Origin: Anaeromyces robustus
Taxonomy: Eukaryota; Neocallimastigomycota; Neocallimastigomycetes; Neocallimastigales; Neocallimastigaceae
Direction of reading: 5' to 3'
Assembly (NCBI GenBank): GCA_002104895.1
Contig: MCFG01000046.1
Coordinates: forward strand, 124,001-188,000
Length of the DNA stretch: 64,000 nt
Each line of letters begins with the position of its first letter. The stretch's first letter is position 1. The notes below the pieces were generated by a model that did not search any database, was not told the origin of the DNA, and saw only the letters and a program-made list of their open reading frames with translations. Positions 1 to 14,233 of the stretch are shown here, piece after piece. The translations under genes were made by a program, and so were the position numbers.

Positions 1-195
1 TTTATTTTATTTTGTAGTTTAATAATTATTAAATATACTTTTTAAAAAAAAATACTATTTTTGAATAAAGAATAATTAAATAGTTCTTAATAAATTAATT
101 AAAAGAAAAGAAAAGAAGAGAAGAGAAAAAAAGAGAAGAAATGAGAAAGGAAAAAGGAAAAAGGAAATAAGTAAAAAGAAAAAAAAAAATTGAAA
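1..195. other. A+T-rich spacer downstream of the MFS gene
   Basis: Purine-rich low-complexity sequence on the + strand (GAAAA/GAGAA runs near 110-190) directly 3' of the transporter stop codon. No gene is seen; this is probably its 3' UTR and flank. Confidence 0.5.
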
Positions 196-1587
196 TTATT
201 TTTTTATAATTCTGATATGCATGATGATCATCACTATGGTAATAATTCCTAAATAAAAAGGTAAAAAGCTTATGCCTGTCAATTTTATAATTAAACCAAA
301 AAGTGATGGCATAATTAATACTCCAATAAAGGCACTTGCCATTTGAACACCTATTACTGCTTGTGATTTATCTTTACCAAAATTAATAGGTGTAGAATGT
401 ATTATAGATGGAAAAAGAGGTCCACCACCTAATCCTGTCAAAACAAACCCAATTAATGCAAACCAATAATTAAATGGTAATAAAATCATAATAATTCCTA
501 TAAATAATATTCCTTCTCCTAAAAATATCATTTGATTATCATTAAGTAAAAAAGTTATAAATCCACTAATACCTCTTCCAATAGTAATTCCTATATAAAG
601 TAAACCTGCAAATTTTGCTGCAGTAACTTCATTTAAATTACGTTCGATTACTAAAAAACTACTGGCCCATAAACCAATAGTTTGTTCAATAGCACAATAA
701 CAAAAACAAAATAGCATTGCTTCTTTTGCTCTTGGTAATTTAATGGTACGCCTTATACCTATTACTTCATTATTTTCTTTAATTTCTGATATTTCTGTTT
801 TCTCCTCCTCTTCTCTTATTATTTTAACTGATGTTATATCAGATTCATTCTTTAATGTCAAATTATCATCCTTTTTTTCTTTAATATTATTTATTGAATT
901 AATTTCTATAATTTCTTCTTTTATTTCTTCCCCTTTTTTCCTCTCTTTTTCCTTTTGTTCCTTTTTTTCTTCTTTTTCTTCTTCTTCTTCTTTTTTTTCA
1001 TCTTTTTCCCCATTATCTATTATTTCTTTAGATGTATTTCTATTTTTATTCCATAGTGGAAGACTTAAAAATAAAATTAAACATAATCCAAATTGAATAA
1101 AAGAAATAATTCCATAACCTTTACTCCAACTTTTATCATATTTTAATGATGTACTCATAATAAAAGGTCCAATTGATGCTCCTAATCCCCACATACAATG
1201 TAACCAATTCATATGGCTACTTTTATAATAAAGAGCTACATAATTATTCAACGCGGTATCTATACTTCCTGCACCTAAACCATAAGGTATAGCAAAAATA
1301 CATAGTAAAATAAAAGTATGGCATATGGAAAATCCGAACATTCCTATAGCTGTCATCAATACACTTATAAAAATAGTTTTTCCTGTTCTTAATTTACTTA
1401 TAACACGTTCACTACATAAACTAGATATTACTGTCCCCAAGGCAATAATTGTATAAATTATTCCAGAATAGGATAATGGTACTTTCAATTCTTGATACAT
1501 TATTGGCCATGCACTTCCCAAAAGGGAATCAGGTAATCCCAAACTAATAAAAGACAAATAAATAACAACGAGTAATAGGGAAATCAT
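196..1587 (-). CDS. MFS transporter of bacterial (Firmicutes) type
   Basis: A single uninterrupted frame of 463 residues encodes a plasma-membrane type major facilitator transporter; the substrate is unknown. The N-terminal half (about 1-180) starts with GLPDSLLGSAWP in the first membrane segment, followed by five more hydrophobic segments and the SRxxxKLRTGK-like loop 2-3. The C-terminal half (about 285-463) carries ALNN/EQTIGLWASSFLV-like and GVQMASAFIG motifs. From memory these match MFS proteins common in Clostridia far better than typical fungal sugar or drug porters. The central loop (about 181-283) is an expanded Glu/Lys-rich stretch that bacterial relatives lack. No intron is present, unlike most neighbours. 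The start is the first Met, placed just before the first membrane segment. HGT is inferred, not tested. Confidence 0.85.
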   Translation of the reverse strand: MISLLLVVIYLSFISLGLPDSLLGSAWPIMYQELKVPLSYSGIIYTIIALGTVISSLCSERVISKLRTGKTIFISVLMTAIGMFGFSICHTFILLCIFAIPYGLGAGSIDTALNNYVALYYKSSHMNWLHCMWGLGASIGPFIMSTSLKYDKSWSKGYGIISFIQFGLCLILFLSLPLWNKNRNTSKEIIDNGEKDEKKEEEEEKEEKKEQKEKERKKGEEIKEEIIEINSINNIKEKKDDNLTLKNESDITSVKIIREEEEKTEISEIKENNEVIGIRRTIKLPRAKEAMLFCFCYCAIEQTIGLWASSFLVIERNLNEVTAAKFAGLLYIGITIGRGISGFITFLLNDNQMIFLGEGILFIGIIMILLPFNYWFALIGFVLTGLGGGPLFPSIIHSTPINFGKDKSQAVIGVQMASAFIGVLIMPSLFGLIIKLTGISFLPFYLGIITIVMIIMHIRIIKK

Positions 1588-2723
1588 GATAGCACTGTTT
1601 TAAAAAATAATAAAATAAAAATTATTATAATTTGAAAAAAAAAATATATATATATATTAATTAATATTATGATAATAATAGCAATTGTTAAAAAAATTTT
1701 TTTGATTATATTAATAATATTTATACTTAATATTAATTTTCTATATCTTTAATGCATTATTTTATGTAAATCATGTGATATTTTAAAAGTATTTATTATA
1801 TTGAATTATAGAAATGCAAAATTAAAAACAAAAACAATTTAATTGTTGAATTTCTTTTTTATTGAATATATACATAATAATGAAGTATATATTAGAAAAA
1901 TTAATATTAAAATAATATAGATTGTTACATAAAAAAAAAAGTATAAAAATATATATAAATTAATTCGATTAAAAAAATATAAAAAAAAACAAGATTTATG
2001 ATAAATGAAAACATTATTTTATTGTTTTAACATTTACTATTAATATTTATTCTATAATAATTTTATTATTAATCTTGAAACCATCTTCGTTATTATTATA
2101 TTAATAAAATAATTATTACCATTATTTTTCATTATTATTTTTATTTTACCATCTATTTTTATAATCATTGATTAATTATAATTACAGTTATTTTTACTAC
2201 AAATAACATACATATTTAAAAAAAGAAAGTAAAAAAGAAAAAAAATATTATAAAAATAATTCTCACCTATTAATTTAATATATTATAAATGTTATTTTTT
2301 GTTATTAATAAAAAATGTTCTTCGTAATAGAGACAAGAATTAAATATATAATTTATAATTGATTACAACATAATATAATTATTATATTTTTCTTGTTGTT
2401 ATTTTGATAATTAAATTAAATTAAATAAAATAAAATTAAATAAAATTAAATAAAATTAAATTAAATTAGTTAATTGAATAGAAAGACCTTAAATAAATAA
2501 ATAAATAAATAAATAAGTATTTTTTAATCTTTCATTTATTTATTTATTTATTTTATTATTATTATTCTTTTTATGTTGTTTTTAATTTGGCTTTTATTTA
2601 TAAAAAAATTTATTTTCATACTTTTTTTTTATTTAACAAAAAAAGTACAAATAAAAAAAATTTGTTTGAATAAAAAAAGATTATAATTAAAATTTTAATA
2701 ATAAATAAAATTTAAAAAAAAAT
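1588..2723. other. A+T-rich intergenic region
   Basis: No coding signal was found on either strand. It contains an (AAATT/AAAAT)n stretch near 2410-2470 and facing (AAAT)n and (ATTT)n runs at about 2489-2550 that could fold back on each other. Confidence 0.5.
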
Positions 2724-3195
2724 TATATTAAATTTTAATTTTTTTTTTTTTTTTTTTTTTTATAGACTTATCATGTGATTTTTCACATGAATGTATCGAA
2801 ATTAAATTCCCTGCCTTACCTTTTCGGCGTCGACGCCCTTGGTATATTCATATATTTTACATTTGTACTTAAACCCTAACGCTAACTTAATAACGGGTCC
2901 AGTCTACAAGCCCCACATATGAATAGTAGTCACCAAGGAAACCGCCCAATAATTTAGAGCCGCACCCCACATTATTAGACTTAAAGATCTACTCATATAC
3001 TTATATTATTTAATGAGGCGTGAGTAGCTACGCCTCAAATACTATACCTGTGCACTACCTTGCCACAGTGTAAAACCCGTGAAGGAGAAAACCACTTTGC
3101 TTGGGGTAGATGCGGTGTCGATCCAGAAGCCTTATGTATGCTAAGGAAACGCCTTAACAACCAGGATAGAAACTGGTCGATATATTAAATTTTAA
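2724..3195 (-). mobile_element. tRNA-related SINE-like retroposon with poly(A) tail and 15-bp TSD
   Basis: An island of near-balanced base composition (about 2762-3180) stands out from the A+T-rich surroundings. On the - strand it ends in 22 A residues (2739-2760 on +). The 15-bp sequence TATATTAAATTTTAA occurs exactly at 2724-2738 and 3181-3195, as expected for target-primed insertion. The 5' end on the - strand resembles a tRNA: A-box-like TGGTTGTTAAGG (3163-3152), a 5-bp stem with 7-nt loop at the anticodon-arm position (3146-3130), and B-box-like GGATCGACACC (3124-3114). The roughly 330-nt body holds hairpins at 2771-2790 and 3015-3036. No ORF is seen. It could instead be the 3' end of a LINE. 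Confidence 0.65.
2771..2790. repeat. Perfect 8-bp hairpin near the 3' end of the SINE-like element
   Basis: TCATGTGA and TCACATGA are separated by a TTTT loop, about ten bases from the poly(A) tail. LINE machineries often recognise a 3' terminal stem-loop of their partner SINE; that role here is only inference. Confidence 0.6.
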
Positions 3196-3269
3196 AAAAT
3201 TAATTTTTTTTTTTATACATATAACATTTTGAATAAAAAAAAAATAATTTAAATATGTAAACGGGAGAA

Positions 3270-3306
3270 GTGCATTTCGGAATCGTGCATTTCGGAATCG
3301 TGCATT
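3270..3306 (+). repeat. Left iterated 15-bp subterminal repeat, 2.5 copies
   Basis: Units GTGCATTTCGGAATC at 3270-3284 and 3285-3299, then a partial GTGCATT at 3300-3306. Inverted relative to the right array. Probably the transposase binding sites. Confidence 0.85.
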
Positions 3307-3539
3307 ATTGTATGTGGCTTGATGATAAAATATTTTATAGCCACATTTATCAAAAATAAATAAATAAATAAATATATAAATAACTAAATAAAATCTAAAT
3401 AATATTTTATTAATAATCTTTTAAATAATATTTTGTTAAAAATTGTATGTAAAAAAGGACTTGGTCTGTTGTCATTAAATAAATAAAACTATTATATTTT
3501 AAAAATAATTATTTACATAAATATAATACTAATAATTGG

Positions 3540-3873
3540 AATTATTATAAGAATATAGAGCATATAACAAATAATGCTTCAGAATATTTTAATAATTACT
3601 TAAATAATTTATTTCCAAAAAAACCTTCATTTTTTTAAATTAATTTATAAATTAAAAAAAGAAGAATCCTTATCCTACAATGATTACGAAAGGAGAATTA
3701 ATGGAATCTGGAGGAAAAAACAAAAAATAATTAGAAAAACTGATGAAATAAAAAATATAATTGAAAATTATAAATATATGGAAAAAGATTATATTTATAA
3801 TGGATATGATAGAAAAGATATTGTTGAATTATGGTATAATTGCTTAATTGATTTAAATAATAAAAAATACTAA
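3540..3873 (+). pseudogene. MULE transposase C-terminal remnant
   Basis: Frame one (about 3540-3635) reads WNYYKNIEHITNNASE, then FNNYLNNLFPKKPSF. After a +1 shift in a T-run (3630-3636) the next frame reads FKLIYKLKKEESLSYNDYE and ends at TAA 3871-3873. The order W..., TNN..E.., LF...P...K.I..LK.EE matches the conserved segment of MULE/FLYWCH-associated transposases just after the DDE core (remembered consensus TNNxxEGxHxxxxxxF...P..W.FI..L..EQ). Neither the DDE core nor a zinc-binding N-terminus is recognisable. As a plain DNA transposon gene it is broken by one frameshift and a 5' deletion. Confidence 0.6.
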
Positions 3874-4039
3874 TTTTTTATTATAAACTAGTATTTTTCT
3901 AACCTTTTTAAATTATATGTTATGCTTAATTATTGTTCTTGTAACAATATAAGGAAATAAAATTACTTTAAGATTTTTTTAGCTAGTTTTTAGCTAAATT
4001 ATATCTAAAACTGATCTATTTAACTATAATTAAAATATA

Positions 4040-4200
4040 ATTAATATCAATATCAAAATTTTTAGTATAAAAATATTATTAATATCAATATCAAAATTTT
4101 TAATATAAATATATTATTATTAATATCAATATCAAATTTTTTAGTATAAAAATATTATCAATATCAATGTCAATCTTATTTAGTAAAAATAATAATATCA
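4040..4200. repeat. About four copies of a ~40-bp A+T-rich tandem repeat inside the MULE
   Basis: The motif AATATCAATATCAAAATTTTT followed by AGTATAAAAATATTA-like sequence recurs about four times with divergence. It probably arose by slippage within the decayed element. Confidence 0.6.
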
Positions 4201-4604
4201 ATTATGTTTAAAAAATCATTAAATAAATATTTTTTTATTTTTTTATTATTTTATTAAAATTTTAGTTATTATTATTACAATTTAATAATAAAATAAATTA
4301 AAATATTGTATATAAATAATTTTAAATATAAATGAAAAATATTATAAAATATTAAATAAAATAAAAGACTTTGAAAAAATATGATTTTTGTTTGTTTGTA
4401 AAAGTTAATGAATAACTTGAATCTTTCTTTTTTAAATTTTTTTTGTATTCTTTTGTATTTTTTTTTTTTCAATTCTTTGATTTTATTATAATTATTTTTA
4501 TTTCATTTTATTTCATTTTTTAAATTGTAATTATTAATTATAATTTTTAATTATTATTTATTTATTTATTCATTTATTTAATATATAAAATTTCATGCGC
4601 CACA

Positions 4605-4679
4605 GATTCCGAAATGCACAATTCCGAAATGCACGATTCCGAAATGCACGATTCCGAAATGCACGATTGCGAAATGCAC
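4605..4679 (+). repeat. Right iterated 15-bp subterminal repeat, 5 copies
   Basis: Units at 4605, 4620, 4635, 4650 and 4665, each a form of GATTCCGAAATGCAC (first base A in unit 2, G for C in unit 5). They are the inverted complement of the left array. The units create a fortuitous repetitive reading frame, which is not a gene. Confidence 0.88.
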
Positions 4680-4695
4680 CACATTCTATGTAAAC

Positions 4696-6950
4696 ATTTA
4701 AATGAAATGTATTTAAAATTATCATATAAATATTTTCATAGTATATTTTTTCTTTGTTTATATAATTATTTAAATAAAAAAAATATTATTTATAGGAAAC
4801 TCAATATCTCAATATCTAAAAAATATAATTAATATAATAATAATATATATGTATATAATATATAAAAATATTATTTAAAATGTATATTAATTGTAATATG
4901 ATATTATATTACAATTAATATATATAATTAATATATATAGATATTATATACTAACACATAATCATTAATTTATACTATTCTCTTGTTTTCTAATTATAAT
5001 TATAATTAATGTTTAAATTCTTTATCAAAAGTTATAAAGTTATATTAAATGATAAAAATAATACTTTTACAATTTTCAAAATACTTATAAATTAAAATAC
5101 TCCACAATATTTTGAAAATTTTTAGTTAAATGTATAACAACAACAAAAAAAAACATTTATAAAGAATAGAATATTCTATTTTTAATCATTTATTGAAAAA
5201 AAAAAATAATCTGCCATAAAATCTATTTATTGATTATAAATTTTTATTTACTATATTATTATTATTATATAAAATATTTTTTTAATTTTTAATCATTTCA
5301 ATAAATATTACTATAATAGATTATATAAAAATACTAATGATATCCAAAAGATAATAAATTAAAAAAAAACATTAATTATCTTTTTATGAAATGTGAACTT
5401 TGTTAATGAAAACTATGTCTTTGATAAATGTCTTTTTAAACAATATGAATATATAATGAAATTTAACTATTTATTATATATAATTTTTTAATCAAAATTT
5501 TTCTTAATATTTAAAATTATCTGTAAATATCATTATTTCAAAATTTATTGATAAATTACTCAATATTTACACATTTATTCACCACTAATGACAGTTAATT
5601 AATTTAAAATTTGTAGAAATATTATTTATTAAGAAAAAACAATCTCAAGCTTTATAATAATTTATAATGATACTAACCAGTATTACACAACACATTTTTG
5701 TAAAATATTGGTATAATATTTATAAAATAAAAAAAAAAAAAAACGAAATATTTTTGTAAATAAAATAATTATTTCATTTATTTTATCGATTTACTATATA
5801 ATATTATTTAAATAATATTTTCAACGAATTTATTTATTTGCTAAAATATTTTATGTTATTTTTACTTAATAAATTTTATAAATAGAAGATGATTATTATT
5901 AAATCTATTATTATTAAATATATTATACATTCATTATAATAATCATCTTATATTTATAAAATTTATTCATATATTTAATTATTTAATATATAAATATTTA
6001 TATTTTAATTAAGATAATAGAATATATTTAAATCAATATTTTTTTTTTCATAATTTAAATATTAAATTTATTATTAGAATACTATTTTTTTTTTATTTTT
6101 TTTGTTATTATTATCTTTATAATGTATTTACGAAAAAAAAAAAAAAGAAATTAGTATCAAACAAATAATTAAAAAAAAAACCATGATTATATAAAGCCTT
6201 TTTTAGATAAAATGTATTGTTTGAATCTTTATTATAAATACAAAAGAATAAAATATTATATAAAGCCTTTTTTTAGATAAAATGTATTGTTTGAATCTTT
6301 ATTTATTATTTCATTATAATATTTTGTTATTTTTTTTCTATTTATTTTTTATATTAAAGTATATATTAATAAAAATAACAATAAACAAAAATATAAAGTA
6401 TATCTTTTCAAGTGTTATTGTTTATCTTTAATAAAACATAATTATCATTGGAAAGCATTTAAATATAAAATTAATTAAATTTTTAAATTTTAACTTTGAT
6501 CTAAAATTTTAAAAATATAATTTTAAATATTCCTATAAAAAACTATTGGTTATGCATTTTTAAAAATCCATATATCCATAATGTTAATGTAATAAGTACA
6601 AATATATAAATTACAGACTTTTAGTTAATTTATATCAAATATATATAAAAAAAATAAGAATTATTATTTCTATTTAATTAATTAATTCTTTTATTTTTTA
6701 ATATTTGATATAAATTGATTTTTAAGGATTTATGTTAGTTTATTATACAAAATTGATTATTTATAATATAGTTTATAGTATTCATATTCGTTTGTAGAAA
6801 ATTACTATTAAATAAGCATGTAGAAAATATAACTACTCTTAAAATATGAATATAAAGGAAAATGTGAATATATTATCCAAAACGTAGAAAAAATTATTTA
6901 TAATGACCATTATCAATTAAAACTAAAAATGATTCATTAAAGTTTTATAT
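4696..6950. other. A+T-rich intergenic region with a short tandem duplication
   Basis: No gene is seen. A segment of about 48 bp containing GATAAAATGTATTGTTTGAA is present twice, at about 6186-6233 and 6254-6303. Inverted AT stretches occur around 5885-5960. Confidence 0.5.
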
Positions 6951-8100
6951 TTAATTTTATTATGAATTTACAAGTTATTTTGATATAAGTGCTCTTATTC
7001 TCCAATACTATTCTATTGAAGCTGAGAAATGCCTTTATCAAAATATCAGCTAATTATTTTAATTATAATTCATATTCAATATATAAAGGGAAATACAATT
7101 AATTTTCAGTTCGTGAATTTCAAGAAATGATTCATGATTTTTTGATACTTAATATTACATTTATTTAAATAATACTTTTTACTTTTTTTTTATTATATAT
7201 ATAATGCATATTTAATATATTTTAATATACTTTATATATTATTCTTTTTAAAAAATATTAAAATTTATAAAATTTCTTATAAAATAATAATATATAATTA
7301 TAATAAAATATGTATTTTGTAAATAGATTGATTATTTTTTTTTATTGCATTATTATTTTTCTTTATATTTTAATTTTTTTATATAAATAATAGTTTAATT
7401 ATATTATGATATATAATAATATTAAATGTAAAAAGAATGATATAAAAGCTAAAATATTTGTATATTTTAAAGATGGTTGTCTATTTAATAAAATTATAAG
7501 TATAGCTTCGAATAAACCTTTAACTATTCAAATTAATCCAGCTATTGCTATTTTATATATAAAATATATATATAATTTCATATCCTGATATTAATAAATT
7601 ATTTAATTAAATTTTTCATAAATTTATATAAATACTACGTTAATAGAAAAAAAAAAAGTGTATATGAAAAAATACGAAAATAATATCTATAAGTTATATA
7701 TTTACAAGAAAAATGAAACATATATCAATTTTTAATTTATTATCACAAGAGACCACGTACAATATTTTCTATAGAATTAGAAAAACATTTATAATATAAT
7801 GGATTATATTATATTTTATAAATATGTATAATAAATTTTGTATTATTCTTATAAAAAGTAAAGAATCTATTATAAAACCCATACAACTCATAAAATTGTA
7901 ATAACCTAACCATATTATAGATAAATCCACCAAATACTTGTGCAAATTTTATTGAAACCATTGTGTCAAGGTATTCAACATTATAAATAGTGAAATTACT
8001 TTTGTAAGCAAAGAATCTACTAAGTTAGTATTTGTATAATTGGAATAATTATGTTAAAGTAACTTTTGGTGTTTATTTATTCTCACCATACAAAAAATAA
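6950..8100 (-). mobile_element. Fossil fragment of a Ty1/copia-like retroelement
   Basis: Faint coding-like signal on the - strand in the order expected for the end of a copia polyprotein: a reverse-transcriptase-end-like patch (about 8090-7860), a possible RNase H patch (about 7600-7400), and an ADIL-type patch resembling the conserved LADILTK motif near the polyprotein C-terminus (about 7070-6960). It is heavily broken with many disruptions and no LTRs could be paired, so it is old. The assignment is tentative. Confidence 0.3.
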
Positions 8101-8788
8101 TTTTTAATATTAATATTAACGTCAACACTGTACATTTAAAATTATTCATAATAAACCATAATAAAAACAATAATTTTAATAAAAAAATATAATTTATTTT
8201 TTTTATTTCTATTATAATCTATTTATTTTTTTTATTTTTATTTTTATTTTTTTTTCTTTTTGAACATTTAATGATATAATAATAAAATATATTATTGGTA
8301 ATCATTTATCATTTTTTTAAATATCATTTATTATAATTAACTTTTTTTAATGATTTTGGGAATTTTATACCTATATTTCTATGTATTATCCAATCATCTT
8401 TAATAAAAAATTTAACAATTTTTTAATTTTTTATTTTAATCATTTTGAATTTTATATATTATTTTTAATTTTTTAAAAATAATATATAAAAAATTAAAAA
8501 GGCGTTGCATTCTTGAAATTATTACTATTCATTAAATAATAAAAAATTATTATACATTAATAATATAATAGTTTAATAAATAGTAATAATAGCAAGTATA
8601 CGGAGATATAATGAAATAATTACATTAAAATATATCTATAAAAATTAATATTTATTTTTTTTTGTAATATAGGTTTAAATTTTATAATAACCAAGCCTTT
8701 TTAATATAATATAAATAATAGAAAACGATAATATATATAGACATTTTTCATTACTAATTTAAAAGAAATAATAAATAAATAAGTGAAA
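8101..8788. other. Upstream region of the ATP synthase beta gene
   Basis: A+T-rich, with a GC-richer short patch (GGCGTTGCATTC, about 8501-8512) about 280 bp before the start codon. No TATA assignment is possible in this background and no gene is seen. Confidence 0.4.
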
Positions 8789-11624
<2,836 letters not shown>

Positions 11625-12189
11625 ATTTTGTAGTTTTCATAAATTAACAAATATATAAAATAAAAAAAAAAAATAAAATAAAAAAATAAAAATAAAATAA
11701 AATAAAATAATTTATAATAACTAATACAAAAAGAAAAAAAAATAACTTGTAATCATGATATAAATGATATACATATAAAGATTTAAAATAATATTAAAAA
11801 AAAAAAATTAATCTCAGTAATACTTATTTATTAATAAATATTATCATCTTATAAAATTTTAAATAAAAGCAACTATTTTTTTTTATTTATATATATAAGA
11901 AGAAAAAAATAAAACTAATAATAATAATAAAAGTAAATAGTATTTACAATAGAAAATAAAAAAATTAAAATAAAATCATTAAAAAATCTATACCTAATAT
12001 AAAAATAAATAATAAACACAAGAATTAAAATAAAATAAAAACACAATAAAAAAATAAATTAAATCAAAATTTAGTATACATAAAAAATTTTTTTTAATAT
12101 TTAGATTTTTAAAGCTTTATTCTTTTTTTTTTTAATCTGTTTCTTTGATTGTTTGTTTTTCGTTTTTCGTTTTTCGTTTTATGTTTTAT

Positions 12190-12236
<47 letters not shown>

Positions 12237-12587
12237 ATTATTTTTTTTTTTTTTTTTTTTTTTGTAATATCAAAATAATTAAAATATTAAAAGCGTAATT
12301 TTCGTTTTTAAATATTATTAATTATTTTGATTTTAAAAGTAATATTAATAATAATTCATTATTATTATCACTTTGATAAACTATATAAATAATAAGTTAT
12401 AAATTATTATTAGTATTATTATTATAATTATATTTATTAAAATTATTATTATTATTATTCATTAATATTCATTAATATTACTATTGCGTATATTAGTATT
12501 TTAATAATATTAAATTATTATTATGAAATTACTAATTAATTTATAAAATAATTATTAACTTTTCATATTTTTTTTTCTTTACTTTTT

Positions 12588-12642
<55 letters not shown>

Positions 12643-12778
12643 ATAAATAATTTAAATTATATATATAATAAAATTCTAATACCATAAAAAAATAAATTAA
12701 TTTAAAATATATAAAATTAAAGAGAATGGATGAAATTGATGACATCAAATCATCAAGTTTTTGAATTATTTTAAATAC

Positions 12779-12816
<38 letters not shown>

Positions 12817-14190
12817 AAAAGAAAGAAAGAAAAAAAAAATTATAATAAATAAATTATTTAAGATTAATAATAAATAAAATTTTAAAAAAAAAATTAAAAA
12901 TAAGATTAATGATTAATAATAATAAAATAAAAAACTAAGAATACTAAGTAAAAATATTCATAGTATTTTTGAGTAATCTCAATTTTTTACTTAATATCTT
13001 AGTAATAAATAAAAAATTTTTTGTTTATGTTTAATTATTTTGTTTTAAAATTAAATATTTAATTATAATAATAATAAATATTCTTTTTTTTTTTTTTTGT
13101 ATTATTTTGTATTATGATTATAATTATTATTATTTTTTGTTAATAAAATAATATTATTGATATTGTTATTATTATTATTTTTTGTTAATAAAATTATATT
13201 ATTAATATTGTTATTATTATTTTTTTGTTAATAAAATATTATTATTGATATTGTTATTATTATTTTTTGTTAATAAAATATTATTATTACCTGATAATAT
13301 ATTATTATTATTATTATTATTACTATTTTTTTTTGTAGAATTTGTTTGAATATTAGTATAAAAATTTCATTTTGTTATTATTATTACCTGATAATATATT
13401 ATTATTACTTTTTTTTTTTTGTTGAATTGTTTGAATATTTGTATAAAAATTTCATTTTGTATTACAACTTATTATTATATTAAAAAAATTTTTTTTTTGT
13501 TGAATAAATAAATAAGATGAATAGATAGTTTTTTTTTTTTTTTTTTTTTTTTTTTGATTTAATTGAATAAATAGTTTTTAATAATTAATAAACTTTTACT
13601 ATATAGCGTATATTAAAATTCATCATTAAAAACATCATAATAAATATTTTTTTTTTTTGTCTATTTATGCTTGTTTTGCTTCAAAAAAAAAAAATTTTTT
13701 TTTATCTATCTATCATTACATAACAAAACTAATATATTAAAAAAAATTTTTTTTTCTTAATTATTTAATTAATTTTTTTTTTTAATTTATTTCATTTTTC
13801 TTTTTTTTTACCTATCTTTCAAATAAAGATAAGTAAAAAAAAAGAATAAAACAGAATAATCTTAAATATCAAGATATATAAGATTATTAAAAATATAAAT
13901 ATCTTAATATCAATAATTTTCTTTAAAAAAAAAAAAAAAATAGAAATAAAAATTAGAAAAAGTAAAAATAAAAAAAATAATAATAAATAAACAATGAAAA
14001 AAAAAAAAAAAAATTATTATTACAAGATATTATAATTTATATTTTTTTTTTCTCATTTTTATTTTATTTTATTATTATTTTTATTTTTACTTTGTTTTTT
14101 ATATTACCAAATGATTACGATTAAGAAAAGAAAAAAAAAAAGTTTTTTTTTTTTATATTAATAAACATTAAAAAAAAATTATTTATTAAT

Positions 14191-14233
<43 letters not shown>

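Larger units (their letters stand above)
3254..4695 (+). mobile_element. Decayed Mutator-like (MULE) DNA transposon with iterated subterminal repeats
   Basis: The 9-bp direct repeat TATGTAAAC at 3254-3262 and 4687-4695 bounds a 1424-bp element (3263-4686). Its ends are inverted: GTGCATTTCGGAATC repeated 2.5 times at the left (3270-3306), and the complement GATTCCGAAATGCAC repeated 5 times at the right (4605-4679, two copies with one substitution each). The outermost 7 bases are only partly alike (GGGAGAA versus GAATGTG). A 9-bp duplication is the usual length for MULEs. Inside, 3540-3873 keeps a transposase C-terminal remnant. The upstream two thirds of a transposase are missing, so it is non-autonomous. 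Confidence 0.7.

Noticed and set aside
743-1096. Ser/Phe-rich 117-residue open frame on +
   Set aside because: Exact antisense of the Glu/Lys-rich loop of the MFS gene; GAA/AAA repeats keep the opposite strand open.
2760-3180. GC-richer island as a fragment of rRNA, or a telomere-like AACCCTAAC at 2872
   Set aside because: No rRNA core sequence was recognised, the CCCTAA occurs only once, and poly(A) plus a 15-bp target duplication explain the island as a retroposon.
4275-4472. 65-residue open frame on -
   Set aside because: Lys/Phe/Ile low-complexity frame inside the decayed MULE with no family signal.
3270-4679. CRISPR-like or satellite arrays of 15-bp repeats
   Set aside because: Units are directly abutting without spacers, inverted between the two ends, and the host is a eukaryote; a transposon explains them.
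4614-4832. 72-residue frame with MHDSE repeats on +
   Set aside because: Produced by the 15-bp repeats being a multiple of three; not a gene.
7406-7588. 60-residue open frame on +
   Set aside because: Lies antisense to the eroded copia-like patch; no family signal of its own.
12563-12748. Poly-Lys frame on -
   Set aside because: Read through a T-run; no protein-like content.
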